Numbered from the stretch's first letter, positions 40,850 through 54,663 are shown. The stretch: DNA of 64,000 nt from Marchantia polymorpha subsp. ruderalis (GCA_037833965.1 AP031355.1:583501-647500), one strand, 5' to 3'. Notes: a model not told the origin generated them from the letters alone. A program made the numbers and translations.

Positions 40850-42180
40850 AGTTGTCTACATAGTACTTGTTTTGTACATGTTCTTCAACCTATTAAATAT
40901 CTGATAGCATCAGTTTTTGAATAATGTATTTGACATACGTTTATGTAAATATTATTTTCAAATTATTTCATCATTAATTTATATAGTGAAACCTTAACCA
41001 ACTTCAAGTTTTAAGAGATGTATTTTTTAATAATTAAGTAATCAACACCATAGAATAATGCTTAATTTCAATGTAAAATATTATATCGTATTTTTGGACA
41101 TAGAGTTAGAAAAATTAATCATAATGATAGAAATTTAAGTATAATTCGAATCTTTGAATATCAAAATCAACTTAATAATTTAATTGATAAAAAAAACTCT
41201 ATGGTGATAAGAAAAATTCGGAGAACATGCATACTAAAAACATTAAAAAAAAAAACTAATGAAGAAGTTCAAAATTATTTTGAATTTCAAATTTTTATAT
41301 GGAAATTATCCAATTGAATTTTCTCAATATTTTCGATCATAAAGTCATATATTCACATGCGAAAATCATTTTAAAAATTTAGTAAGTCAAAAATAAAATT
41401 TTTAAGTCATACATCTATGATAAATGGTTTATTTTCTTTTTAAATTCAAATGAAAATTCACCAACGAATCTAATAAAACTATGCGATATCTTAAATATTA
41501 TGCATATGAATTTAAATAATATATTAGAATCTAATGTATTATCATTAAAAATATCCAAAGCATATGATTAGCTAATTTATAACTCATGCTTTCGGAGAAT
41601 ATTCGCTGGCTTTATACAAATCGTTGATGTCTCACATCAAAGAAGGAAGAATGCTTATCAATATATCATTGAGTTCAAATAAATCCTTATCATTTACCAA
41701 TGATATTTTTTTTTAAACCTTATCGACCCAATATATAATGTTTATTCAACTATATATGAATGCATTGCTAATGCTTTCGTTTTCTTTTCAGATAAATTTT
41801 TTCATACTTAATCAACATTTATGGTAAATAATTTTTAGTATGATATATTAAACTTCTACTATGATACTAAAGTTTTGAACACTGAAAATTTTCACATCAC
41901 ATAATTCAATTATTGCAAGTCAATATTTACTCAAAACCAAAAAGAGAATAAGTTTTCAAATCAATCTCATTATAAATATCTCAAACAACTACAAACAGAT
42001 CATACAATTTAATAAATATATTACCAGTCATAATTGACATATAATGTGTCATAAAAATAATAATAACAATAAATTCATTCTCAAACAATTCATCAATTAA
42101 ATCTAATTAAAATTACAAAAATTTAGTGTTAAATAATCAATCATAACTCACATGAATGTAAAGATATTACTCATTTATAC
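40850..42180. other. Very AT-rich island
   Basis: About 1.3 kb with very few G or C bases and long A and T runs. No open frame of note, no clear tandem period and almost no CG dinucleotides. It ends sharply near 42,185, where composition returns to normal toward the KCC promoter. It could be an old decayed transposon or a matrix-attachment-like region; neither can be shown from the sequence alone. Confidence 0.6.
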
Positions 42181-43489
42181 TTGTAGGTCATGTGGGTTAT
42201 ATATATATTCTGTGGCTAGAAGAAGGTACACTTGGGTTCAAAGGGTACGTTCTGTAGATGTTTAGATAGTGGCTAAGTGAAAATGCCAGTTAATTCAGTG
42301 GGTAACTAGCGGGTAAGCTTCCTTGATTATTCTCTCAGAACTTCCTCAGTACCCGTTGAGAAATCTGTGTTGCACCAAATAGATCCGTGGGAGTACCGAT
42401 GTCTGGTTGTTGGAAGAGTGCGATAGTCGTGATATTCTCTAATAATCATCATGAGTTTGAGTGGTTTGTGATCTACTTCTGAATTTATAATGATGGTCGT
42501 GTATGGTATGGAGAACGGTAGAAAGGTTTTAGCGTAAGGAATTGCTGAAACCTTAGATTCGCATCCACAGGAGTCTCTTTACCGATTCCAAACAATTGAA
42601 CGAACATTTCTCAGAGTTTTCTTGAATGCATAAGAACAGTAAAATAATCTCCGGCTTGCTTACATCTTCGAATGATTTCACTTTTCTCTTTTTCTTCTGA
42701 AGCGCACCATGTAGTTCTGTATGGCCGACAAGGTATATCTGTACATGTACAACTACGCATCTCACAAGCCATCTGAGGGGGAGCTCCAAGATGCGTAATC
42801 ACCTCCTTCCCTTTCCAAGCTTCCTATATTTCCAACCTTTCTTAACTAACTCTATTGGAAGTCATTCCCCTCACGTGGTGGCTTAAATAAAGAAAGTTAC
42901 ACACATCTCTAGCGCGGGACGCGATTTCCGGCGCATAGTTTAAGTGCGCCTTGAGGGGAAGGCCGTCGAAATTCGCGTCAGAGCTCAGATCGAGTCGTGG
43001 AGCAGGCAATGCATGTCGTGGACGGGAGGACGAACCAAAAACTCGTACCAGAGAAAAGAAGAGTTTTGAAAGAGATCTTCCGCACAAAGGTGGAGAAATT
43101 CGCATCAATCGAGAGGAACAACTTCGATTTCTGAAGGAGGAACTCAGAATCCGTCAATAAGGAACACGATTAGGGGAAGGATTCGCGTTAGACCGGGCCG
43201 GCATTTCTCTCGTGTGTAGGAGACGAATGAATCTTCCAAGGTAGGAGTGACGCCGACGCCCTCGCTCGCTGCCTTCCTCCTCTCCTCTCCTCTCCACCCG
43301 TCCCGTCCACTCCGTCTCGCACTGTTTATGACCTACAATCACTTGCTTCCACTGGTCGGGCAGGGGTGGACCCTACTTCTGAGTCGCAAATTTGACGATC
43401 GGACAGTGTGGCATAGGCGGGGGAGCACTTGTACAGAGTGGCTAGAGGAAGCATAGATTCATGGGCGGGTTTGGACCGGGCGCCAGTGG
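42181..43489. other. Upstream region of the KCC gene
   Basis: No gene is supported. Base composition rises in GC toward 43.3 kb, including a pyrimidine-rich CCTCTCCTCTCC run at about 43,270, as expected of a plant promoter or leader. Confidence 0.35.
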
Positions 43490-43497
43490 TATAAGAA
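43490..43497 (+). promoter_or_regulatory. Candidate TATA box for the KCC gene
   Basis: TATAAGAA is followed by a GC-rich stretch. It would place the transcription start about 900 bp before the ATG, implying a long or intron-containing 5' leader. An AG just before 44,409 could be the acceptor of such a leader intron. Confidence 0.3.
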
Positions 43498-44420
43498 GCC
43501 GCGCAGACGCAGAGAAGATAGCGATGAGGGCCAAACAGGAGCTAGTCAGTCCAATTGGCAGATCGATCTGATCTGGGCGGAGAGGGCTCCAACAGATAGC
43601 TTGCATGTAGCGGTTGCGCTTTGGAGGGATCCATACAACGATGTGTAGTATGAACTATTGAATTTACAGTAGTACATCGAGTGTATGTATCTTTCTGCAT
43701 GTAAACTGCAAGGTGGTGGATGCGACCGACTGCGGACGTTGCCCGCTATGCTGAACGCCTGAGTACTCTCTTGAATTGATTTCGTCTCAACAACAATCTC
43801 GGGTAATTCTCGTTACCCTGCAGCTGAATCACGACATGGCCGTGAAGGTGCTGGGCGTTTGTGCAGACTTCCACAAAGGGAATCCCGACATGTTTGAGAT
43901 TATACTTCTTCGTTCTCTCTCATTGTCTACCGAACGAAGATAGGCGTACAGTTTCCCACCGTGAGCTTGTTGAGATTGCCAGGCTTGTTTTAATTTTCTA
44001 GATTTGACGTGGAACATTTGAGCGCCACAGGAGGCAGACAGTCATGTGCTGTGAACTACATGCTTCTCCGTGGACATGTACTTGACTGGCTGTGGCATGC
44101 TTATAATGTTACACAATTGTTTCCTAGACGTGACCGGGAAGAGAGAAGCCATGGCAGTCAGTTACGTGTATGCAACGGATGTCTGTCCCGGACAATCTAT
44201 AAAGCCATAATTTTAGTTAGGACTAATCTTTACTCAATCAGAGATGGTGATGGTGAGGTAGGCGGTTGTGCTATTCCTGTCAGGAATTGTTGATTACATC
44301 ACAAATGTATGTACATGTCGAATTCAAAATTCGCACATAAGACAAATTCGCAGGGAATATATCTCTGAGACATCGTTCCCTTTGAATTTGAACGCAGGAT
44401 TGCTGTAGGTGTTGGACGAA

Positions 44421-47400
44421 ATGAAAGGAGACGGGAAGGGCATTTTCGATGGTCACAAAGTCTTCTCACGGAAGTCCTCGGAAGCATCCTTGGAGGACAA
44501 TTCTGCCATGAAGTCCCCAAGTTTGGAAGAAGGAATCGGTATGAAGGAGATGCCGCCTACAACTTCTGGAAACACCTTGAAGAAACGTCTGAATAGGTTC
44601 TCTCCTGTCGCACTTGTCAAGAGGCTCGGAGGGAATGGTGGCAACGATGACAATCCGAAGAAAGGACTCGGCACGCTTTCCGGTGTTCTCATTCCAACGT
44701 GTGAGAATATGTGGGGTAAGTATCAATTCTTCTTTCTATCTGTATCGGTTACATGATGGCTAGTACCTTGTTCGTACGATCATGCTTCAGAAATCAAAAT
44801 TCAAAATCTGGATTCACCTGCAATCCGCGGCGGCTGTTACTTTACATACAAATCCTTCTGTAGGTTTCGACAAGCAAATCCTAGTGCTAAGATTATGTGT
44901 AGCTCCGCACAATAGAGAGCAGATACCTGCATACTCAAACTTGTATGATATTGATTTTGACACTAGTCGTGTCATATCGGCGATGCAGGAGTGCTGATCT
45001 TCCTTCGGTTTTACTACGTTGTGGGAAACGCGGGTGTATGGCAGTCATTTCTCGTTGTTTTTATTTCGTTTCTGTGCGCTGTATTGACGACTATGTCGTT
45101 AAGTGCCATCGCTACGAATGGACCGATTGAGGAAGGAGGCACCTAGTAAGTCCTTACAACTAAAAGCTGTGGTTATAGCGTGAGATCATATGCATGCAGA
45201 TTAGATTAGCCTCTGACGAAGCCAAAGCTTCACACGTCTCATGTAGTCGCAGGGCCTGAAAGTAGATTCTTGAATTATTCTCGTGTTCTACCACTCTACA
45301 ACATATTCTCGTAGGGTTTAAGCTTACGTTTTACTAACTTGACTACTACCTGTCTTTCCGCCAGCTACCTCATCTCAAGAGCTCTTGGGCCCAAATTGGG
45401 CGGCTCAGTTGGTTTCATGTACTACCTCGGAGTTTCGTTATTGGCTGTACTTGAGGTAATATACTTCTCTCTATGACTCTTTCAAGTGACCTTAGTGAAG
45501 TGCCCATGCAATAAAGAAAAGCTAACGAAACTGACATTTACCGCTTTCATGGTACTTGGAGAAATTGGACTCTGTATCGTATTTTGGACATCATCTGCAA
45601 GATTTGAAATCGAATTGTTGTTATCCATCTCTAATAGTTTTGTATCTTCGTTACTTCAATCAGTCACTTGGAGCGGTGGAGATGCTTCTGTTTACTTTTC
45701 CAAGTCTCAAATTTGTATCTGCCAATCGTGTGCTCGGCGCCATAATTCTCTGCTTCTTATGTTTTCTGGTAAATTCATTCACTTTGCCGTGTGGTCATAT
45801 TCACGTTCACGTGGATAACAATGGCAAGAAAGATGAATTTTTACGATCAGATTTCTTAGACCAGAGATATGGGTTTGAGTGTGAGGTTCTAACACCCACG
45901 GCAGGAAATTCAATCTTTTAAGTTATGACTAATACATTTGAAAGCGGCAGATTCGCTTCGTCTCCACGCGAGAAACATTGATAAGTTGAATTGTACTGCG
46001 CTCGAGAGAATTCGATTCCAATCTACTTATTGTTACCGATAAAATGCTCAATAGTGTTCGACATAAGTACATTTGATCTGCTCCTGTCTTTTGATTGCTT
46101 TGCATGCATGTGCAGGTGTATTTCGGAATATCTTTCGTTTCCAAATTGAGCCTGGTTTTCTTTGCGGTGGTTTTGTACACAATGCTTTCATACTACTTGG
46201 GATTGTTTACTGCACCTGGGAAAAAGGCTCCCGATAATATGACGGGTCTTTCATGGAACACATTCAAGGGCAATTGGAATTCGGGCTATAGTTCGGACGC
46301 TTCCTTCTCCGTAGTCCTTGCCGTTTTCTTTCCTTGTTTCACAGGAATCCTCAGGTTGGTCTTGAACGTAATTGATCTCTTCATTTGTTTCTCAATGCAA
46401 CTATCACCTGAACCAACGTCTTATTAGTTCGAATGCCAGATTATGAACAACATTTGTATGAGTAAATTGCATCAGATTCCGCAATACCTCTACAGAAATC
46501 ATCTGTCTTTCTGAGTTTTAACTCTATGAAATCCATGAATAGTGGTGCAGACAGGGCTAAAGCTTTGGCTCGTCCAGAGAAGTCGATACCTGCTGGAACA
46601 ATTGGAGCCGTTTGTATCAGTTTGGTGATGTATCTATCTTACATGGGACTTTGGGCCGCTGTTGGAACAAGGGGATACCTCTTAGGAGAGCTTCCTGATG
46701 GTTCACAAAGAGGTCACGGTGGTGGTCACGGTAATCTGGATGTCGTGGTTGACGTTGCCTTTCCCCTAGCCATTCTTACTCAACTTGGGATCATCATAGC
46801 CTCTATGGCTCAAGCATTTCAATGTCTAATCACATCTCCAAGACTTCTCCAGGTATTTGAAGTGAAATTTCTCTCAAATGAGCGAAATGTCCATTCTTTA
46901 TCTTTCTTCAAATGCTTTCAGGTTTCGCAACTTCACGAACAAATTTGAAACTCGACCATTCATGGTTGTCTTCAAAATCTAGGCTCATTTGTTACATGCG
47001 TAGAAGCTTGATTGTCAGATTTCTTCTAATCTTTTGAACTGTGTACAGGCTATTGCTGGTGATGGGGTTATTCCTTTCTTGGGTAGAGTGGCCAAGACCT
47101 CGACTAATGGAGAACCTAGGGCGGCGTTGTTGGCCACCACAGTTCTCTGCGTTTTAGCAGCTATGATTGGAAGTCTTGACGCTGTTGCTCCCCTCGTTTC
47201 GATATGTTTCTTAAGTTGTTATTCCGCTCTCAACTTCTCCTGCGTGGTCCTCTCTATGCTAAAAGCTCCAAGGTATCTTTGTCGATTTTGCCTATTTGAT
47301 AGGAAAAACAAAATCTAGAATGTGGTGTTTGCCTTTCCTAATAGTTTGGTATAATTCTATCTTGCTACGTTGCAATAACCCTTCTCGTATTTAAACACTT

Positions 47401-50400
47401 GCACGTTTTTGTGATATGTGGTGATGATCAAAGGTGATAATTATTAGGGAAGTTCGCCACATATCACCCCCCTTGTATTGTCTTATTCCTCCCATCCACT
47501 TGTGCTCTCTATATATCGATAATCACGTGATCTGCTTGTTTTGGTTTTGACAGTTGGAGGCCGATGTGGAAATACTATCATTGGTCTTTTGCTCTACTGG
47601 GTTTCATTCTCTGTTTCGGCATGAACTTTGCTATCAAGTGGTACTGGGCAATTGCCGCTGTCGCGTTGCTGGTTGCCTTGTATATCTACATTGACTACCG
47701 TCAGGTACCTTTCCAAATTCATGACCAGCTTCAGACATATCATAGAACAGATTCAAGCGTTTGAAGCCCAACATTCTGTTCTTAGTAATAAATGGGATCA
47801 CAAATGCAGGAACTCAGTAAGTTGAAGAGCGTATTGATTCTCATTACATTTAAAACATGACTCAGGTGGAAGTCGACTGGGGAACAGGTTTAGGAGGATT
47901 ACGTTTGCAGCTTGCAGTACAGAGCATTCTAGCCGTGGGACATGAAGCACGCTACAGTGTTAACTGGAGGCCGCAACTGCTTTGCCTTTGTAAACCTCGG
48001 TCGGCAAGGTCTTCAGATGATCATGATAATCAAGAGTTCCTTTCATTCGTATCTCAACTAAAGAAGGTAATGTTGTGAAACAATTGTCTTTACTCATAGT
48101 AACTTTACTGAAGTGGAAAGTGTTTTCCAAATCGAAAGGTTCGTTCGTAGATCAGCTTCATGCGCTTTCTGACGAAGTGACGATATCACTATTATCAGGG
48201 TAGAGGACTCTGCGTCATGGCGACAATTCTTGAAGGGAAGTTGGAGAAAATGGGGGCACAAGTAGATGCGGAAAGGGTAAGTCGTAGCTAACAGAAGTCA
48301 GTTTCGAATTTTCCTGCATGAAACAACTTATCAATGTTGGCACTTCTCTATTGTCGCGTTTTCTTAGATACGTGTGGTCAAGAAAGTCCAAAACACAACA
48401 CATAAAGTTAACATTCGTTTGTTGAAACTACAACTGACTTCTGCAATATTGGACGCCGCATAGTATCTTATATGCTTCACATTTGTTTGCTATACCAGTT
48501 GGAACTTGAAAACTGCATGCAAGCAGCAAATGTAACTGGATTTACCAGAGTGCTGGTGGCTCCATCGTACAAAGAGGGTAAAACATATGCCATCCAGTCG
48601 TCAGGACTCGGAGGTCTTGAGCCTAATACGTTGGTGCTAGGTTGGCCTAACAATTGGCGTGAAGATGAGCACTATCATAATTCTGAGGTTAGTATGTTTC
48701 CCTGCTTTCAATGCTTTCCCACTATGGTGTTTAAAGAGTTTTTTAAGAACGTATACTGCAGTATTCTTGGTTACATAAACGAGGGGCAAATACATCTGTA
48801 TGATTGTTTATGATTTCCGCATAATAGGCTGTGTGCTATTCCTTGACTTCTTAGACCCTCAGGAGATTCAACCTATTCATCCCTTCTTTATCCAACCAAT
48901 GGCCTGATGGATCTGTGATTGTGATATCAATTCCAGGTAATGCTGGAGATATTGACCGAGTGCAAAGCTGTTGACAAGGCAGTTCTGCTTTGCATGAACC
49001 TAGATGAGTTTCCAACGAGTGGGGCTCAACAAGAAGGGTCCATCGATGTCTGGTGGATCGTGCATGATGGTGGATTACTGTTGATGTTGGCTCATCTTCT
49101 CCAACAGCATAGAGTTTGGCGAAAGTGCAAACTTCGAGTCTACACAGTCGCTGAGAACGTTCATGATCCGGCGGTGGTGAAGAGGAACTTGAGAAAGCTT
49201 CTGGATCAGGTACACTTTCAGATCTTTACATGTAACAAACCTTTACAGAGTTTACTGAAAGTATACCTATCTTTTTTAAGTGCCTGAACCATTCTATGAT
49301 TGTTTCATATTATAAGCAAATTGTTTCTTCCTTTCTGTCGTTGTTGTTATCATGCAAGAGGCGTTAGAATGTACTAAATATTTATTCATATATGCGGAGC
49401 AGGTGCGCATACAAGCTGATGTACAAGTTCTTGAGTTGGATGAAACTGGTCTAGCACCGTACACTTTTGATTACACAATTCGTTTGGAAGAAAGACGCGC
49501 TTTTGTAGAAGAGATCGCCCATTACAGGTATATCCTGTTTAGCCTTCCTTATGCTAGCCCTATATTGATTTTGTTCATAATTCCTTGATTACTGTGATTC
49601 ATGATATTCATCCACGGTGTTCGAAAATCCACATGGAGGTGGTCCAGTGAAAGCAGTAGCTACATACAGTACTTTTGTTTAGTTCAAACCTGTTGCTTTC
49701 ACTTTTACAGCACAAAAACTTATTAATCTTGAATTATGATCTAAGCTGAATTTTCTTTACAGCAGATGTTTTTGACATTTCCATAAATGCAGAATGGCCC
49801 AAGAGGATCGAAAGAAGGCTTTGGAACAGAATGCGAAAACAATCAGGAGGCCCGCCAATCAGCCAGCCGGACGAACGGTAGAGCAAATTTTAAGTCCCAT
49901 GTTAGCAAGGACCAAGTCTGGAGAACGAGAGACCCTTGACAATATATTTAAAGACATTCCTCCCACGATGCATAATAACTCACAAAATGTTTCGTTTAGT
50001 GGACCCCTTCCAACCGATTCAAACAACTTGGCAGATAAATCAGCAGTGGTAAGCACCAGGAACGCTGTCACATTCTAAATATCTTTGTTCACTTTCTTAC
50101 CAGCGAGATAAACTTTCTTGTAGCATGGGCCTTCCAGTTTTGTCTTCGCCATAAATGTTAAGTATCTGAAGTTTGTGCTTGTTTTCTAGGTGAGTTATGT
50201 CTGATGTATCTGACAAAATATTTGACAGGTGGACTACAGGATGTGCGACACTGACACTTACAGTCCATCATTTTGCAGACTTATCATAGCACTAGATATC
50301 CCTCAGCTCTGGGCAGCGGAAGGCTTGAACCAGGCTCTAAACAAGGTTCCACCAGGTAGGTTTCCTCTACTTACCGGTATCTCTTTTACATTCAAAGCTA

Positions 50401-52266
50401 CCATTCACGTCTTTTATGCTCAAGAAACGGCCGTGTCCTACCGTCTACCTAGTGTATGAATTACTATATAATCTGTGTAATGTCCAACATGAATCTCAAA
50501 TCTTTTTATTTTCCAATTGCGTATGTTATTACAGATATGTTCCTGATAACTTAGAGCTTGGAAAGCACGAGTTGTTGGCGAAACAGCAAAGCGAGGTCCT
50601 ACCTAAGCTCGATAAAAGTAAATCAGGCCGAAGCATAGAACAGATTTTGAAGAAAAGCGTACCGACAGAGCTAAGTATGCTCGATGGAGTCCCTCACCAG
50701 CCTCGCCCTCGTAGCGGACCACTCCATGCCCTGAAAATGGCGGGGAACGGCGATGCACAGAGCTTGGTAAACTCAGTACTTATTCTTTCAAAGTTTCAAT
50801 TAGGTCTTGCTTCATGTACAATCCGGACTTGGTAATCTTGGTAGAGGCACCCAAAGCTTATACAGTTGAGTCGTTCTTTGAAATTTATTTATTCCAAGTT
50901 ATCAGTCACTCGCCACCTATGCCACTAAGTCCATGTTATAAATACCAGCGAGAACAATTACCTAGACGACACTAGCCTGTAATTTGTCAATTTTTATTGA
51001 CATTGATCATCCCTTCGGAGCTAGAACCTGCGGATCGTTTTTCTCCTGCTTGCTTGGCGTCCTTTCATTTGTTTTCTCCAAAAACGCTACGTCCGTGGAC
51101 TAGATTATCATGTCACAGCCATGTTCAATGCAACTAATTGTATGATTGTTTCGTGCAGGATGGAGAAAGCACTCCAACGGAAGGCGGCAGACTTGAAGAA
51201 AGCGAGTTCAAGGAAACGCTGAAACCGATTCAAGCCAAGCATGAAACTTTCTACGACGAAAAACAGACCTCAAGGAAAGAGACTGCAAATTCCGCGATTC
51301 AAAAGAGCACAATGCCATCCACGTCTCTTCTGTCGCCAAGCACACCAAAAGTACAGCAGCTAACTGGAGAAAAGTCTTCCACACAGCAGAGGGTCGGCAA
51401 GGAAACTAGGTGGGCTGATGACTGTGGACAGGGACTTCGGAGGTCAGATTCAGTGGAGATAAATGTAGATGCAAGGAGCGAAGATGATTCGGAAACCCCA
51501 GGGGTAAGGGTTCTCTAACGAGTTGATGATTCTGCTGTAGCACACAGTGATGTGCGGTCACCCCTTTGTTGTAAAGAGTGTAACACCACTTAATCAGAAT
51601 TAGTCCCGGAGGCTTGTTATAATTTTTGGCCATTTTTAGCTCATGAGTAGTCAGCTCTAAGTTGTAGAGAGTGTTACCCTTCTTGGTTAGAGGTAACCCC
51701 AGAGGCTTTCTCCAGTCTTTTGACCATTTTTATCTCCAGACTAGGTGTTGGTGATCATTTTTACTTCGTTCTATGTAGACATGAGATGTCGATTCGATTA
51801 AAGCACTCCTAGTTGTTCATTCTATCATGTAGAGCGAGTCCTTTGAGAAGTGTTCGGAAAAGTTTTACCTGTGCAAATTGAAAGTCACGGATATCCATAA
51901 AATGATCCCAACGCTTTGCAGGAAGGAGGGAGTGTGAAGCCATTGACGCGGATGGGGAGCGCAGGTCAACTCTATCCTGGATCCCCCCACCATTCTATGT
52001 CTGATTTTGGAGATGTTGATGCTGTGATTCCGGAAACAAACCGGACTTGGGAGACCTTCAGTCAAAGTTACTCTCCAAAGAAGTTAAATGATATGATTCT
52101 CGAACATTCCAAAAACGCTCAATTGGTTCTGCTGAACCTCCCAGATCATTACCACGGAATGGAACCTGAAACCTACATGCAGTATTGTGAAAATCTAACC
52201 GAAGGACTAAGGCGTGTACTTTTAGTTCATGGATCTGGAAAAGAGCTTTGGAACAGCGGAGCTTAG
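44421..52266 (+). CDS. KCC-type cation-chloride cotransporter (SLC12 family), 18 exons
   Basis: Exons: 44421-44715, 44989-45145, 45365-45455, 45664-45768, 46116-46354, 46543-46852, 47049-47272, 47554-47704, 47866-48066, 48199-48276, 48499-48687, 48937-49209, 49403-49527, 49793-50048, 50279-50355, 50535-50766, 51159-51503, 51922-52266. All introns are GT-AG, every phase matches, and the total is 3,693 nt (1,230 residues). Residues 1-98 are a cytosolic N-terminus. Residues 99-524 form the transport domain: GTLSGVLIPTCENMWG, SAIATNGPIEEGGTYYLISR and KSIPAGTIG are SLC12 signatures. The remaining 700 residues are the cytosolic regulatory domain, with SIDVWWIVHDGG, VWRKCKLRVYTVAEN and LVLLNLPDHYHG, all typical of K-Cl cotransporters. 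Such proteins move K+ and Cl- together for ion and volume homeostasis. Length exceeds usual KCCs because of a Ser/Thr/Lys-rich insert at residues about 800-1,110. The stop TAG is followed at once by TGA. Transport specificity is inferred. Confidence 0.92.
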
Positions 52267-54363
52267 TGATCCGCTGTATTTTTTTGTAGTGCCAAGAGGC
52301 CTCTTATGATATGTTTCTTCAGAGCTGAACATTTTTTTCGAAGTTCATGCTTGCAACGTCTCTGTCCGTAGATAAAGTAAATCTTAAGGTGTTTTTGTGA
52401 CACGTCATGCTGCCGAGGTCCGGCAGTATACAACAGATTTGACAACAGAGTACACCCAGTGACTTTTAGCCTGTTCTTCGACGTGATGACTCCAACACGC
52501 AATGGAGGTTCACCGGGATAAAAAGATATTCTTGCCATCGGACTGACCGAGGGAGATGAAGGAGATTGAGAAATTGTGTAAAGTACTGCTTATAGTTGTT
52601 CGGTTCTTTAGTATACCATTAGCAAAGTTTGTCCGGCACTACATACGAACGTACGCATCAGACTTTGCAATGTTTCCGGGCTAGTTTTCGAGAAGATCCG
52701 GTGACAACTCGTATAGTTCCTATGAATAAGAGCTTGGCCAAGTGCCAGTGGCCAAGCGAGGTTACACATAAGGCTGGTAGTCAGTCTAAGAATGTACAGA
52801 CGAAGGAGTATGTAAATTATCTACACCGTGATGTTCTAGGCATCAGCAGTGAAATAAAACCTTGGGCTTGTCGTTCACGTCTCGTGATTGTCGTATCCAG
52901 AACAGAATTTTTAAAATCCAGCTTTACATTGCATGGGTTGCTCGCTGTTGTTTTCCTCGCCCTTACTGTTTCTTTGATATCCAATGATATTTGTAATTGC
53001 TATAACAGTTCATACTCTCGTAATGGCTTCTGCTTATTTAGAAGGTGCTGTTAGCAGTCAGTAGGTTACTTGGTGTTCTCAAGAAAAATTATATAGTTCT
53101 GTCAAATGTGGCCGAAATTATGTAGTCTCTAGCCCAACGGTTACATCCGGAGGGATCCACGATTATTTACACCAACAGTCTCCGCACTCTACAGTCTAAA
53201 ACCTTGAAATTTGTAGGTTGAGTGTGACTGCACAACGACTCTCCGGATGTTGGCCCCGTCACCTGCACGGCAAGTTTCTACTCGTGAGATGTGATGCAGT
53301 ATCACATCCACTAGGCTACGATGCTGTAATAGACAGAGCTTTTAGTCTCCTGCTGTCTTAAACGACAAGAGATCTACTCAATGATTTGTGCTATGCTGCT
53401 AACGTTTACAAATCTCACTATATTCTCGGTGTAGCTCTATGACGCTGGTGGAAAACCGACCGCCCTTCCTCGATGGCACAGGGCACCAGATCAGCCTCGA
53501 TCCGGCATGACATTAAGGTACGGGTATGTTATGTCAGACAGTGAACTTGAGTTATAGATGTATTCCCGCTCTGAGAGAGCTTTTCAAGCAAGTCCGTGGA
53601 CCGGTCCGGTACTCTCAGAACAGGAAATCAGTGTGAGGACAACGGAACACCATATTTGCACACGGTCGGTGCATAAGGTTGCCTGAGAGGCTGTCCTGAT
53701 TTGATGGCGGCAGCTTCTACTACGATTCTACTGCAGAGGACAAATCTAAACTCCTGAACGGATCAGTATTCTGGCTTGGCTCCGAAGAGCTTGTCGCACA
53801 GTCCGAATCAGCGTCGTTCATTTGGGGAAAGGATCCTCATTTCCATTCAGGAAAGGGCTGCTCGTGTATCTAATTTCCTGCTTGGAACAAATCTCACGAC
53901 TGAAAACCGTGCCTCACTTCATGGTGATGATATCCTGGCGTCCAACCTGTACTCATCCCACTGCTGGTGTAAGATTTCGGACTACCCTGGACGTACCCGC
54001 CGCTACGTCTTGTACGAACGCATTCCCTCACTCACGGAAGGAAACATTCATCGACGACTGCAAAAGAAGACTTGAAGATTAGTTCAGTCTACGACAGCAT
54101 GCCGAAAACAACATTCGGACTGGTAGGACAGCTCTTGATCGAAGATGTACTGGGAACGAACCAAGCTCATCTGGGTTTATATATGTTCTCAAAACACGGA
54201 GCTTGTAGGGTATTCTACAGATCAGATGCCATCCGTTCCAGAACGGCAATGTGCAAGCCCTAACCCTAGATGAGCATGACACGGATGACACGCCTTGCGG
54301 GGTTGGGCACTCTTGCTCCTTGTAAGTCATGATAATATGAAACAAAAACGCATATTTAAATAA
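52267..54363. other. Intergenic, downstream of the KCC gene
   Basis: Contains the KCC 3' untranslated region (an AATAAA near 52,853 is a candidate poly(A) signal) and then short frames on both strands with no recognisable domain. Confidence 0.4.
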
Positions 54364-54663
54364 GGTGATATTCATTTTAGTATATATACACCCAAGAAAT
54401 GCCACGCTATACACCAACGCAGTTTAAATCTCACACACCCAAGTAACTACGCAATAGGGATGCACAGCGATTGTTCCAGAATGAGACCCACGCAGTTTAA
54501 ACCGCACACACCCAAGAAATGTCACGCTATACACCCAAGTAATTGCGCAATTTGGATGCACAGCGATTGTTCCAGCATGAGACGTGTATAGCGTGATATT
54601 TTTTGGGTATGTATCACTAAAACTGCTTGGGTATGTGTTAGGTGTATATACACTAAAATCACT
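54364..54663. mobile_element. MITE-like inverted-repeat element, about 300 bp
   Basis: The left end GTGATATTCATTTTAGTATA and the right end, ACTAAAATCAC when read inward, are inverted copies, with ATATACACC next to both. Inner arms containing ACACCCAAGAAAT and CACGCTATACAC are inverted again at about 54,583-54,612. Within it a 96-bp block (GGATGCACAGCGATTGTTCC, at about 54,459 and 54,554) is tandemly repeated. There is no coding capacity. The target-site duplication is not clear. It sits 260 bp beyond the 3' terminus of the large retrotransposon. Confidence 0.7.

Noticed and set aside
42951..43160. A charged 69-codon plus-strand frame upstream of KCC
   Set aside because: No family match, and the GC-rich promoter composition makes open frames likely by chance. 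An upstream open frame in the leader is possible but unproven.
44421..52266. NKCC-type (sodium-dependent) cotransporter
   Set aside because: The C-terminal domain motifs SIDVWWIVHDGG and VWRKCKLR and the LVLLN-P ending are much closer to K-Cl cotransporters.
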